A stretch of 64,000 bases of DNA from Shimia ponticola (lineage in GTDB: Bacteria > Pseudomonadota > Alphaproteobacteria > Rhodobacterales > Rhodobacteraceae), in NCBI RefSeq assembly GCF_007995215.1, contig NZ_VCDK01000005.1, forward strand, positions 496,001 to 560,000, given 5' to 3'. The notes under the pieces were generated by a model. The model searched no databases. It was given only the letters and a program-made list of their open reading frames with translations, and was not told the origin of the DNA. Positions 16,243-29,775 of the stretch are shown here, in pieces (the stretch's first letter is position 1; each line of letters opens with the position of its first letter). The position numbers were made by a program, and so were the translations under genes.

Positions 16243-19019
16243 GCGTCGTTCCCAACCTTTTCTAGCGCCTGTGCAAGTTGCCCGAGATTGGTCGGTTTCG
16301 CAAATACTCCCTGCACCGACGATGCATTGATACGCGGGTCCGACAATCGACGTGCCAGGGCGGTGATCACGAATATGGGAAAATCAGGGTGCTCGGCACG
16401 GATGCGTTCGACGACATCGCCGCCGTTCAATTCGGGCATATCGTAGTCGGTGATCAAAGCCGCCCAGTCTGAGGGGTCTTCCAGAACCGTTTCAATCGCG
16501 AGCGCCGGTTCCTCCAGAACGCTGACCTCAGCGCCGCATGTTTCAAGAAACGAGGCAACGACTTCGGCCACTTCGGGCTGGTCGTCGAGGATCAGGATGG
16601 CCTTGCCGCGTAGGTCGCCGCCGACACTTGCATCTTCGGCGGTGACGTTTTCGACCACCATGGGCAAGATCACTTCGACCGATGTGCCGTGGCCCAATTC
16701 GCTGTCGATGAACAACGCACCGCCCAAGCGTTTCACGATGGCTGACACCATGGCCAGTCCCGCACCCGTGCCGCGGCTGCCTTTGGTCGTGAAAAACGAC
16801 TCAAGGACGCGCGGAAGAACGTCAGGCGCGATCCCGGTTCCGGTGTCGCTAACTGTGATGCTTGCGTAGGCGCGGTCGGACAGGACCTTGCCGACCATGG
16901 GAGCGCGGTCTGCCGAAGGGCTGAAACGACTCAGAGAAACGGAAATCACTCCGCTCCCGTCTGGCATTGCGTCATTGGCGTTGATCACAAGGTTCAGCAA
17001 CACAAGCGTGATATCTGCAATCGCCGCCCGCACATTGAGCGACGAAGTGCCGGGATTGACCACAAGGCTGGTGTCACTCGAAAGATTAACCTCGGCCAGG
17101 GCGCGCACCTCGCCCAGAACCGAACGGAGATCAAAGATCGAGGCGTCGTCGTCAACTGTGCTGAGATCAAGCATCCGGTTGACCAGCCGCGCCGCAGTCG
17201 CGCTTGCCTTTGAGATGCGGTCCGAGTGCGCCTTTATATCTTCGGAGGCGGTGTCGTCGGTCGAGATCAGAGTGGCCGAGCCTGAGATCGCTGAGAGCAC
17301 GTTGTTGAAGTCATGAGCCAATCCGGCGGCAAGGTTCGACAGAGCCTCGCGCCGACGGGCCTCTTCCATTTGTTTGTTCAATTCCGCCAGTCTCTGCCGG
17401 TTCTGCAGGGCAGAGGTAATATCCCGCACCACAACGACATCACCGACCTGCGCGACCGGGGTCACCGTGACCTCATGCAGGATGCGCCGCCGCTCTTTCG
17501 TGACAAGTTCAAGCAGATCTGCGCGGTCGGACAGTCCTGCTTCTGCGCGCAGCAATTCGGCATTGTCTGGCTGCTTGTAATGCTCGGACCACGCGCGCCC
17601 GATCATGGTGTCCTCGCTGTCGTATCTCAAAAGCTCGGCCAAGGCCTGATTAGCATAGACCAGCAACCCGTCACCGCCGACGATGCCGATCCCGTCGATG
17701 GCGTTTTCGATTGCCGCCGCGCGCTGGCGCAACAGGCGTTCGGTATCACGGATGGCGGTTGTATCGGTGGCCGAGATCACAAAGGCCTGTTCACGGGTCT
17801 TTTGCGCCCGAAACAGCACCTGACGCCCGCTGGGCAGACCTGTTCTCAGGCCATCGCGCGCCTCGCACAGCAACTCAAGATCAGGATCGACCAACCCTTC
17901 GGGCAGTGTGTCGCCGTTAGCTGCCAGCCGGTCTTTGTAGGCGGCCCAATTGTCCCGAAATGTGCTGCCGATTTGCCAACTGAGCGGCGTGGCATCGAAC
18001 ATCTCGCGCGTGCCTTCGTTGGAAAACGCGATGGTGCCATCGGCCAGAACCATGAGGAACGCGTCATTGGTGTGATCAAGCGCATCCTGAAGCCGTGTCT
18101 GCGCCAACCTGCGTTCAGTATCCGCCAAGACACGCGCGGAAGCGTCAGTCTGGGTCGCCACCATTTGGGTCAGGCGGCCCTCTGAGTCGTGAACCGGGAA
18201 CAGAGACAGGTCGTTCCAGAACATGTCACCGGACTTCTTGCGGTTTTTCAGCAAAAAGCGGCCGGATCGCCGATCCGTCACCGCCTGCCGCAGGCGCGTC
18301 CGTTCAAGGCTGTCTGGTGGTTCGTCCGACAGGAAGCGGCAATTCTGACCGATCACCTCCTGCGATTGATATCCCGTCAAGGCTTCAAAAGCCTTGTTCA
18401 CAAAGATCAAAGGCAGATCGTCCTGCGTGGCATCGGCGATGGCAAACCCAGACGATGACCCGTCAATCACTGCAGCCAGCAGAGCGTTTTGCGAACTCAG
18501 TTCCAACGTCCGCAAGGCCTGTGCCGTCAGCCGGATCACCTGTTTGAGAAGATCAAGATGCCCCTTGTTGAACCGCTGGTTTTGCGGATGCGTGCAAATG
18601 ATCGCGCGTTCTGTTTCGAATTTGGTCTCGAACGGAGAACTGAGCAGACTGCCGACCGCCATGCTGTCGTGTTGAGCAATGCCACTGAGTTTCGGCACCT
18701 TGCGTGCATCAACGATATTTCGCGGTTTCCTCAGGAATCCGGGATCAATCGGCAGGTCTAGGCCTTCGAGCGATCTGTTGGTCGAGGTTTCTACCCGAAC
18801 AGCGTCGTCTGTTTGGCAGATGACCGACACTTCGGCGGCGTTCAATGCCTCTGCGGATTTCGCCAAAACCGACCGAAGTGCCAAGAGCGGGTTTTCAGCC
18901 GTCGTCGTGACACTCAAAATGTCCAAGAGCGCGCGGGTGTCGCGCAGGGCGTCCTGCTCGCGAGCGCGCAGGACTTCGATTTCCAGCAGAGCTTCGCGAA
19001 GGCGTTCGGTCTGCGACAT
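16239..19019 (-). CDS. Hybrid histidine kinase with GAF, LOV-type PAS and receiver domains
   Basis: The 926-residue soluble kinase has no obvious membrane helices. Order: coiled N-terminus, GAF-like domain (30-165), LOV-type PAS (about 180-295), two further PAS domains (300-425, 430-545), HisKA with AHDFNN (His569), HATPase with DTGTGI and GTGAGL, and a C-terminal receiver with Asp858 in TDYDMPELNG. The first PAS has GQNCRFL with Cys227, an Asn at the position of the family's NYRKDG motif, FWNDLSLFPV and a TQTD segment, which are the flavin-contact positions of photoactive LOV domains. The fourth-position Gln after RFL is Ser here. It follows FIST by 24 bp and overlaps the response regulator gene by 4 nt. 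Confidence 0.93.
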   Translation of the reverse strand: MSQTERLREALLEIEVLRAREQDALRDTRALLDILSVTTTAENPLLALRSVLAKSAEALNAAEVSVICQTDDAVRVETSTNRSLEGLDLPIDPGFLRKPRNIVDARKVPKLSGIAQHDSMAVGSLLSSPFETKFETERAIICTHPQNQRFNKGHLDLLKQVIRLTAQALRTLELSSQNALLAAVIDGSSSGFAIADATQDDLPLIFVNKAFEALTGYQSQEVIGQNCRFLSDEPPDSLERTRLRQAVTDRRSGRFLLKNRKKSGDMFWNDLSLFPVHDSEGRLTQMVATQTDASARVLADTERRLAQTRLQDALDHTNDAFLMVLADGTIAFSNEGTREMFDATPLSWQIGSTFRDNWAAYKDRLAANGDTLPEGLVDPDLELLCEARDGLRTGLPSGRQVLFRAQKTREQAFVISATDTTAIRDTERLLRQRAAAIENAIDGIGIVGGDGLLVYANQALAELLRYDSEDTMIGRAWSEHYKQPDNAELLRAEAGLSDRADLLELVTKERRRILHEVTVTPVAQVGDVVVVRDITSALQNRQRLAELNKQMEEARRREALSNLAAGLAHDFNNVLSAISGSATLISTDDTASEDIKAHSDRISKASATAARLVNRMLDLSTVDDDASIFDLRSVLGEVRALAEVNLSSDTSLVVNPGTSSLNVRAAIADITLVLLNLVINANDAMPDGSGVISVSLSRFSPSADRAPMVGKVLSDRAYASITVSDTGTGIAPDVLPRVLESFFTTKGSRGTGAGLAMVSAIVKRLGGALFIDSELGHGTSVEVILPMVVENVTAEDASVGGDLRGKAILILDDQPEVAEVVASFLETCGAEVSVLEEPALAIETVLEDPSDWAALITDYDMPELNGGDVVERIRAEHPDFPIFVITALARRLSDPRINASSVQGVFAKPTNLGQLAQALEKVGNDA

Positions 19020-19043
19020 AATCAGGCTTGGCTTTCTCGGGCG

Positions 19044-20222
19044 CTAGGGGTCTTTCGAGAACGCTATACAGGAAATCATCAAATTCCCATGCCTATTGCC
19101 TGCCTCATGCACAGAACCTTGTTCGCCGAATGTAAAGACACCCAGGAACGGCTGACCGCCCAAAACACTATTCACGCCGCCATACACGTCTGACAGCCGG
19201 TCCTCGACAGCAAGCATGCATCCACCGCAATAGACCATCAGCGCTCCGGCGACGTTGTCGCTCTTCACGCTGCCTGCACGGAGCGCAAATTCAGCGACCC
19301 GTCCGGCACGGGCGGCAAGGACGGCGACATCGCCTTGCATCTGCGTGAGGTGTTCACCTTCGGCCACTTCGGCGAACAGGTCGAGCGAACCGTCGTCATT
19401 CGTCACGCAGGGATGCGCCAGAAGGTAATACGGGACATCCCCGAGTGAGCCGATTTCACGACCCAAAGGCCACAACGTCGCCTCGGATAGGATGTTGCGT
19501 TCGCCACCTTCGGGTGCAGATGGAACCCCGCCGCCATTCCAACGGGAATACACGCTTGCAGCAGGCTCACCGTCGATCTCGATCAGCTTGCGGCCCTCGG
19601 ATTTGGTTACGACGCCGCTGTCAGCGGTTGGTGCATATCCATTCTGATAAGCAAATTGGATCGGCGTCGAACAGAACAAGACTGAGACAACCAAGCCAGA
19701 GCCAAGTTGCTCGGACCCGTCAGAGACCGTCCATTCGCCGGCCACCGTGTCATCAGCAGCACTGCCGCCAATGATTGGAACATCAGAACCGATGACGGTT
19801 TCGATCCCGCGAATGGCATCTTCTTCGTTGCCGGGGGTGATGGACAACCAGACCAGATCAGGCGCCTCGCCGTCGCGCTGCGCGTTTTCCAGCGCAGCAA
19901 CGGTCGCCGCCGTTGCAGCCGCTTCGGTGTCATCGCCCAAAGGCGCAGCAGCGGTGCCATAGTCGCCATCAGGGTCCGAAATCACGAACAGACCCAAGTC
20001 CTGCAAACCTGCCTGCGACATGGTTCCTTTACAAGATGACGCGCAATGCAGAGCTGGGACATGCTCTTTCAGCGTCTGTAGCAACAAATCATCGACGGTG
20101 CCTGCACGGTGATGCAGGGCGGCAAAGCTGGCCGTGTGACCATCGGCTTTCATACCCGCCAAAGCCTGAACAGCGTCATCAGAAGCCGCTCCGGCTGACA
20201 GCTGGAACGTGGAAATATACAT
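19044..20222 (-). CDS. FIST-domain sensory protein (NosP-like)
   Basis: The 392-residue cytoplasmic protein consists of FIST-N and FIST-C sensory domains; GGSAADDTVAG in the N domain and VYCGGCMLA near the C-terminus are typical. The ATG at 20222 (MYISTFQL) was chosen because a GGAGGG lies 5 nt upstream; an in-frame ATG at 20246 would place that site inside the gene. It heads a FIST-hybrid kinase-LuxR regulator operon. In Pseudomonas and other genera, FIST proteins called NosP bind haem, sense nitric oxide and control an adjacent hybrid kinase (NahK). A similar role is plausible, but no haem ligand can be assigned from this sequence. Confidence 0.9.
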   Translation of the reverse strand: MYISTFQLSAGAASDDAVQALAGMKADGHTASFAALHHRAGTVDDLLLQTLKEHVPALHCASSCKGTMSQAGLQDLGLFVISDPDGDYGTAAAPLGDDTEAAATAATVAALENAQRDGEAPDLVWLSITPGNEEDAIRGIETVIGSDVPIIGGSAADDTVAGEWTVSDGSEQLGSGLVVSVLFCSTPIQFAYQNGYAPTADSGVVTKSEGRKLIEIDGEPAASVYSRWNGGGVPSAPEGGERNILSEATLWPLGREIGSLGDVPYYLLAHPCVTNDDGSLDLFAEVAEGEHLTQMQGDVAVLAARAGRVAEFALRAGSVKSDNVAGALMVYCGGCMLAVEDRLSDVYGGVNSVLGGQPFLGVFTFGEQGSVHEAGNRHGNLMISCIAFSKDP

Positions 20223-20280
20223 GGGACCCTCCGTTTCATCCGCCATTAACAGGTTTCGAAATCGTCCGGCGCCGACATTG

Positions 20281-20307
20281 GGATATGCCCACTATCCTTT
20301 CGTATAG
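20281..20307 (-). promoter_or_regulatory. Candidate operator array upstream of the FIST-kinase-regulator operon
   Basis: Read on the minus strand, the half-sites are CTATAC (20307-20302), GGATAG (20297-20292) and ATATCC (20286-20281), with spacers of 4 and 5 nt. The segment GGATAGTGGGCATATCCCAA matches 18 of 20 bases upstream of algD. The array ends about 58 bp before the FIST start codon. No clear -10 element was found at the distance seen for the other three promoters. Autoregulation of the sensor operon is inferred. Confidence 0.5.
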
Positions 20308-20489
20308 TCGCCTGCCCAAAAGAGGCCACGCGACAGGGCATGTCGCTTCTATGCAGGAGGCGTTGATGGCATGCGGATAGAGAAGGCAGTGTCGCAAACG
20401 GCACTGAATGCAGTGGGCTAGGCGCCGCAATCGACGTCAACAAGCGTCTCGTGCCGAGGTCCGGTGCAGTCTGAAGTGTTGGGAAAATG

Positions 20490-20576
20490 TGGTGCCCAGA
20501 AGAGGACTCGAACCTCCACGTCCATACGGACACTAGCACCTGAAGCTAGCGCGTCTACCAATTCCGCCATCTGGGC
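20490..20576 (-). tRNA. tRNA-Leu (anticodon CAG)
   Basis: The minus strand folds as a class II tRNA of 87 nt with an encoded CCA. The seven-base-pair acceptor stem is GCCCAGA with TCTGGGC, discriminator A. The D arm contains GGTAGACGC, the anticodon stem is CTAGC/GCTAG around loop TTCAGGT (anticodon CAG), a long variable arm follows, and the T arm contains GGTTCGAGTCC. No integrase or att repeat was noticed beside it. Confidence 0.96.
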
Positions 20577-20739
20577 ACGGGTTGGTGAGCGCTGCGTTTA
20601 AGGCTGGTCGCGGGGGGTGTCAACGGGATTCGGCAACTGTTTCGCCCTTCATCTGCCGAGATGCGCGCATTTGGTTGTTGCCGCTTTATTGGGGGAGCGG
20701 TAGGACACCTCGCAAGTGTCAGCTGCAAGGTTCGCGACC

Positions 20740-21717
20740 ATGTCTAAACTTGTCACAATCTATGGCGGATCGGGCTTTGTCGGCCGCTACATTGCCCAGG
20801 AATGTGCGCGCGCGGGATACCGTGTGCGTGTGGCCGTGCGCCGCCCGAACGAGGCGATGTTCGTGAAGCCTTATGGCGCGGTCGGGCAGGTAGAGCCGGT
20901 TTTCTGCAACATCCGGGATGATGACTCGGTGGCGTCGGTCATGACCGGAGCCGATGTTGTCGTGAACTGCGTGGGCATTCTGGCGCCAAGCGGCAAGAAT
21001 ACCTTTGACGCGGTTCAGCATGAGGGCGCGGAACGGATCGCGCGCATCGCAGCCGCGCAAGGCGTCGAGAAAATTGTTCATGTTTCGGCCATCGGCGCGG
21101 ACAAAAGCTCAAAAAGCGATTACGCCGTGTCCAAAGCGCTGGGCGAAGAGGGCGTTTTGCAACATATGCCCAACGCCTTGATCCTGCGTCCGTCGATTGT
21201 GTTCGGCAATGAGGATGAATTCTTCAATCGCTTTGCCGCCATGGCGCGCACCTCGCCATTCGTGCCGATCGTGTCGCCGTCGACCAAGTTTCAGCCAGTC
21301 TATGTCGAGGATGTGGCCGAGGCCGCGATGGCAGGCATCTCGGGCGATGCGAGTGGCATTCACGAGCTGGGTGGACCGGACGTGAATACGTTCAAGGAGC
21401 TGATGCGGCAGATGCTGGACGTCATTCAGCGCCGTCGTCTGGTGCTGGGGCTGCCTGTCTGGGTTGGGCGCATCATGGGCTTTACCTTCGAGGTCGCTAA
21501 TGCGATCTCGCTCGGTCTGGTGCCCGCTGCGATCACGCGGGATCAGGTGCGCAATCTGGCCAAGGACAATGTTGCAAGCGGCGATTTCCCAGGTCTGCAG
21601 GATTTGGGTGTCAAACCAACCGCGCTTGAGGCTGTTCTGCCCGATTACCTTTGGCCGTTCCGCCCGTCAGGCCAATACGCTGCGATCAAGAACTCGGCGA
21701 AAAATCTGAAGTCTTAA
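20740..21717 (+). CDS. Complex I NDUFA9-family NAD(P)-binding protein
   Basis: This 325-residue atypical short-chain dehydrogenase has the dinucleotide motif YGGSGFVGR at the N-terminus, NCVGIL, a VSAIGAD segment and a C-terminal region typical of the NDUFA9 family, which in alphaproteobacteria associates with respiratory complex I assembly. The ATG at 20740 begins the Rossmann strand; GTG at 20716 is an alternative. It is convergent with uppP and their stop codons overlap by 4 bp. Enzymatic activity is uncertain because members of this family often serve structurally. Confidence 0.88.
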   Translation: MSKLVTIYGGSGFVGRYIAQECARAGYRVRVAVRRPNEAMFVKPYGAVGQVEPVFCNIRDDDSVASVMTGADVVVNCVGILAPSGKNTFDAVQHEGAERIARIAAAQGVEKIVHVSAIGADKSSKSDYAVSKALGEEGVLQHMPNALILRPSIVFGNEDEFFNRFAAMARTSPFVPIVSPSTKFQPVYVEDVAEAAMAGISGDASGIHELGGPDVNTFKELMRQMLDVIQRRRLVLGLPVWVGRIMGFTFEVANAISLGLVPAAITRDQVRNLAKDNVASGDFPGLQDLGVKPTALEAVLPDYLWPFRPSGQYAAIKNSAKNLKS

Positions 21718-22526
21718 GCGGCCAGCGCACCGGAATAGCCAAGGTACAGTAGCACGCCGCCCAGCAGGACGCGGTAGATCACGTATGGCGTGAAGCTGAC
21801 GGATTGCAGCAGTTTCATCATCAGTGCCAATGCCGCGAGCGCGGACAGGAAGCTGAGCGCGATCACAATAGCAGCGTCGCGGATCGGAACGCTGCCGCCG
21901 ATGAGGTCGAGCGAGGATACCAGTCCGGATGCAAGGATTGTCGGGATCGACATGAGCATCGCAATCTTTGCGCCATCCGTGCGTGTGTAGCCCTGAAACA
22001 AGGCGCCAGTGATGGTGATGCCTGACCGTGAGGTGCCGGGGATCAGGGCGACCGCTTGCCAAAGGCCCAGAATGCCTGCGTCCTTGAGCGAGAATTGCGC
22101 TTGGGCTTTGACCTGCGGGGCGCGCTGGTCCGCGACATAGAGCAGGATGCCGAACAAGAGCATGGTCCACCCGATGACAGTGACCGAGCGCATCGCGTCG
22201 GCGAGGCCTGTCACCTTGAAAATCAATCCAAGGATCACGACCGGAACCGTTGCAATCGTGAGGCAGAGCGCCAACCATGCCCCTTGTGTGTCGATCTTGC
22301 CCCGAACCAGCCGACCGGTGCCGACAATCGCGGCGCGTGTGTCCGACCAGAAATACAACACCACCGCAAACAGCGTTCCAACATGGGCAGCTACGTCGAT
22401 GACGAGGCCCTGATCCTGCATACCTGTCAGTTTCGGCAGCAAAACGAGGTGACCGGAGGAGGAGACCGGCAAGAACTCGGTGATGCCTTGAATGATGGCC
22501 ACAAGGATCAGGTGAAATAACGGCAT
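21714..22526 (-). CDS. uppP: Undecaprenyl-diphosphatase UppP (BacA)
   Basis: The 270-residue integral membrane enzyme recycles undecaprenyl pyrophosphate to the monophosphate carrier used for peptidoglycan and surface glycans. The two BacA catalytic blocks are present: EFLPVSSSGHLVLLP near residue 20 and PGTSRSGITITGAL near residue 165. About eight hydrophobic helices are visible, and the length is typical. It stands alone, divergent from gltD across a gap of about 215 bp in which no gene is evident. Confidence 0.96.
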   Translation of the reverse strand: MPLFHLILVAIIQGITEFLPVSSSGHLVLLPKLTGMQDQGLVIDVAAHVGTLFAVVLYFWSDTRAAIVGTGRLVRGKIDTQGAWLALCLTIATVPVVILGLIFKVTGLADAMRSVTVIGWTMLLFGILLYVADQRAPQVKAQAQFSLKDAGILGLWQAVALIPGTSRSGITITGALFQGYTRTDGAKIAMLMSIPTILASGLVSSLDLIGGSVPIRDAAIVIALSFLSALAALALMMKLLQSVSFTPYVIYRVLLGGVLLYLGYSGALAA

Positions 22527-22743
22527 GAAAAGACCTGCGATTCGTTTTGTGGCAACTTACGCATGGGCGTCTGGGGTGCCAGATGCGGATTTGGGTCCGA
22601 TCCGGACATAAAATCTGAGCGATTCACTTGAAAATCAATGTGCGGCGCGACGCTGATCGCCAATAGGTCAGCAATTATGACTTGATCCGGACCCTTTCTT
22701 CGCGCAAAAGGGCGGCAATCTCCGAATTATGAGGACCTCAGCC

Positions 22744-24177
22744 ATGGCCAAAGGCCCCATGCTTAAATTCGTGACCGTTGATCGTGCGATGCCGGAAAAG
22801 CGTCCGCCAAATCTCCGTAAGGAAGATTTCAACGAGATTTACGGTGAGTACGCGAAAGCCAAAGCAGAAGAGCAGGCAAGCCGCTGCTCGCAATGCGGTG
22901 TGCCGTATTGTCAGTCGCATTGCCCTCTGCACAATAACATCCCGGATTGGCTCCGCCTGACGGCTGAGAACCGCCTGCAGGAAGCCTATGAGGTTTCGCA
23001 GGCGACGAATACTTTCCCGGAAATCTGTGGCCGCATCTGTCCGCAAGACCGCCTGTGTGAAGGTAACTGCGTGATTGAACAGTCGGGTCACGGCACCGTG
23101 ACCATCGGCTCGGTGGAGAAGTACATCACCGACACGGCGTGGGAAGAAGGCTGGGTTCAGCCAATCACTGCTGCATCTGAGCGGTCTGAGAGCGTTGGCA
23201 TCATCGGCGCGGGCCCAAGTGGTCTTGCCGCTGCTGATTTCCTGCGTCGTCAGGGCGTGCAGGTCACGGTCTATGATCGCCACGACCGCGCTGGCGGGCT
23301 GCTGACCTACGGCATTCCGGGCTTCAAGCTTGAGAAAGACGTTGTCATGCGTCGTATCGAACAGCTTGAGCAAGGTGGTGTTGAGTTCGTTATGAATTGC
23401 AACATCGGCGACCATATCAGCTTTGAGGACCTGCGGGCCAAGCACAACGCGGTTCTGATCGCGACGGGCGTTTACAAATCCCGCGAGCTGCAGACCCCGG
23501 GATCGGGTGCCGAGGGCATCGTTCGTGCGATTGACTATCTTACAGCGTCGAACCGCAAGAGCTTTGGCGATGACGTCGCCGAGTTTGACAGCGGCGAGTT
23601 GAACGCCGAGGGCAAGCGCGTTGTCGTGATCGGTGGTGGTGACACTGCGATGGACTGTGTGCGCACCGCGATCCGCCAGGGCGCTGAGAGCGTAAAATGC
23701 CTCTATCGCCGGGACCGGGCCAACATGCCGGGCTCGCAGCGCGAGACGCAGAACGCCGAGGAGGAAGGTGTCGAATTTGTCTGGCTGACGGCCCCCAAGG
23801 GCTTTACCGGCGACAAGGTCGACGGCGTGATGGTGCAAAAGATGCGCCTTGGCGCGCCGGATGCGACCGGCCGCCAGATGCCAGAAGTGATCGAAGGTGC
23901 CGACTACGTCGAAGGCGCAGACCTTGTGATCAAGGCGCTGGGCTTTGAGCCGGAAGAGCTGCCAACGCTGTGGAACCAGCCGGAACTGGAAGTGACCCGG
24001 TGGGGCACGGTGAAGGCCGAGTTTGAGACAGGTCGCACAAGCCTGCCGGGCGTCTATGCGGTGGGTGACATCGTGCGCGGCGCTTCGCTTGTTGTCTGGG
24101 CAATCCGCGACGGGCGTGACTGCGCGGCGGCAATCCTGAACGACCTAAATGCCACCGCCTCTGTCGCGGCGGAGTAA
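22744..24177 (+). CDS. gltD: Glutamate synthase (NADPH) small subunit
   Basis: The 477-residue flavoprotein transfers electrons from NADPH to the large subunit for glutamate synthesis. N-terminal cysteine clusters for 4Fe-4S centres are CSQCGVPYCQSHCPLH and CGRICPQDRLCEGNC. An FAD-binding GAGPSGLAAADF follows, and an NADPH-binding GGGDTAMDC lies in the middle. The ATG at 22744 follows GAGGA by about 8 nt; an in-frame ATG at 22729 is less likely. The partner gltB lies downstream after a small secreted protein, an inverted order relative to the common gltB-gltD. Confidence 0.96.
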   Translation: MAKGPMLKFVTVDRAMPEKRPPNLRKEDFNEIYGEYAKAKAEEQASRCSQCGVPYCQSHCPLHNNIPDWLRLTAENRLQEAYEVSQATNTFPEICGRICPQDRLCEGNCVIEQSGHGTVTIGSVEKYITDTAWEEGWVQPITAASERSESVGIIGAGPSGLAAADFLRRQGVQVTVYDRHDRAGGLLTYGIPGFKLEKDVVMRRIEQLEQGGVEFVMNCNIGDHISFEDLRAKHNAVLIATGVYKSRELQTPGSGAEGIVRAIDYLTASNRKSFGDDVAEFDSGELNAEGKRVVVIGGGDTAMDCVRTAIRQGAESVKCLYRRDRANMPGSQRETQNAEEEGVEFVWLTAPKGFTGDKVDGVMVQKMRLGAPDATGRQMPEVIEGADYVEGADLVIKALGFEPEELPTLWNQPELEVTRWGTVKAEFETGRTSLPGVYAVGDIVRGASLVVWAIRDGRDCAAAILNDLNATASVAAE

Positions 24178-24276
24178 CAGGCGCAACTGATACACCTTCC
24201 ATACACAACCGATGCGTACTCCGTATGCACCGGCAAACCCAAAGGTCAGCCCCGCTGACGATTAAGGACCAGACCG

Positions 24277-24963
24277 CTGAACGCACGTCTTCTTCATATC
24301 CTGCCCGCGCTGATCGCGCTGAGCCCCTTGCCGGTCGTGGCACAGGGGCTCGAGGTCGTGGATGTGCCAGAGGGTTGCACGGCGTTTGTCACGGTTCAGT
24401 ATTCCAATTGCAGCGTCTCGCACCACTATACCTGCGAAGCCGACGAGCCGGGCCATCAGTGGCGCGTCGATATCGGCGAAGAGGGCCCGTATTTCCTTGG
24501 CCGGATCGATCGCGAGACGCAGTGGTTGGAAAGCATCGACCTGATCCTTGGTGTGCGTGACCTGCTGGACCCTGATCCCGTCGATCCCGGTAGCTTTACC
24601 GAGTTGGCGCAAACCGGGCGCGATGATTTCGAGTTTTCGACCACGTCGGATAGCGGAGAACAGATGTTCTTTCGCGGGCGTGATCTGTTGACCGGCGAGA
24701 CGGTCGTGATTGACGACGTCCCACTTCTGCGGACTGAGACCTTTGCCCGCGCGACTAATGCCGAGGGTGAGTTGGTCTGGGAAAGCACCGGCAACGAATA
24801 CATCCATCTCGATTGGCGTCTGTTCCTTGCCGGTAACTACGTCACCCGCACACCCGAACAAACCGTCCAGGAAGAGAGCCGCCCCGTGCGTTTCGATTTC
24901 CCCGAAGATCAGGGATTTCTGTCGCGCGATCCCGCATTTGGATGCGGGGCGGAGTTGCTGTGA
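24277..24963 (+). CDS. Secreted protein of unknown function, probable CTG start
   Basis: The frame is open from 24259, and no ATG or GTG precedes a clear signal peptide (NARLLHILPALIALSPLPVVA, cleavage before QG). AAGGA at 24264-24268 sits 8 nt before a CTG at 24277, which therefore looks like the start; a TTG at 24328 would cut away most of the signal peptide. The mature part of about 205 residues has a Cys pair near the N-terminus (CSVSHHYTC) and a beta-rich, acidic composition. No family was recognised. It sits between gltD and gltB and its stop overlaps a 27-codon ORF (TGATG), suggesting co-transcription with gltB. Confidence 0.7.
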   Translation: MNARLLHILPALIALSPLPVVAQGLEVVDVPEGCTAFVTVQYSNCSVSHHYTCEADEPGHQWRVDIGEEGPYFLGRIDRETQWLESIDLILGVRDLLDPDPVDPGSFTELAQTGRDDFEFSTTSDSGEQMFFRGRDLLTGETVVIDDVPLLRTETFARATNAEGELVWESTGNEYIHLDWRLFLAGNYVTRTPEQTVQEESRPVRFDFPEDQGFLSRDPAFGCGAELL

Positions 24964-25042
24964 TGGCCTATTTCATCGACGCGAACGCGTCACTTCAAAC
25001 ACTGCGTGCCATGCACGCCCCGCGAGCTAAAGGAGCCACGCC

Positions 25043-25046
<4 letters not shown>
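24963..25046 (+). CDS. 27-residue ORF coupling the secreted protein to gltB (tentative)
   Basis: An ATG overlaps the stop of the preceding gene by one base, and the TGA of this ORF overlaps the gltB ATG as ATGA. The reading frame passes over the gltB ribosome-binding site. Overlaps at both ends suggest translational coupling, but the peptide (starting MAYFIDANAS) resembles nothing known and chance cannot be excluded. Confidence 0.3.
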
Positions 25047-29578
<4,532 letters not shown>

Positions 29579-29603
29579 CGGGATGGTTTGGTAAAGAATG
29601 AAC

Positions 29604-29636
29604 GGCCCCGCTGGTGAGAACTGGTGGGGCTTTTTG
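29604..29636 (+). terminator. Rho-independent terminator after gltB
   Basis: A stem built on GCCCC and GGGGC, extended by weaker G-U and C-G pairs, is followed directly by TTTTT. It ends the gltD-gltB unit. Confidence 0.7.
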
Positions 29637-29775
29637 GTTGGGGGGTGGGGTGAGATTCTGCAATGAGCCCAAGTTGTTCAATCCTCAGAGCATGGCGAAC
29701 GTTTGCAAACCTTACCCTTGATTGCCCCCGCGGCACCGATCAAACTTGCAGAAAGAATGTGAAAGGCTGCAAACA

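Noticed and set aside
20490-20576. tRNA-Leu as the edge of a genomic island holding the polymer cluster
   Set aside because: No integrase, attachment repeat or abrupt composition change was seen.
22738-23838. Minus-strand ORF of 366 codons opposite gltD
   Set aside because: It is a shadow; gltD is strongly supported by motifs.
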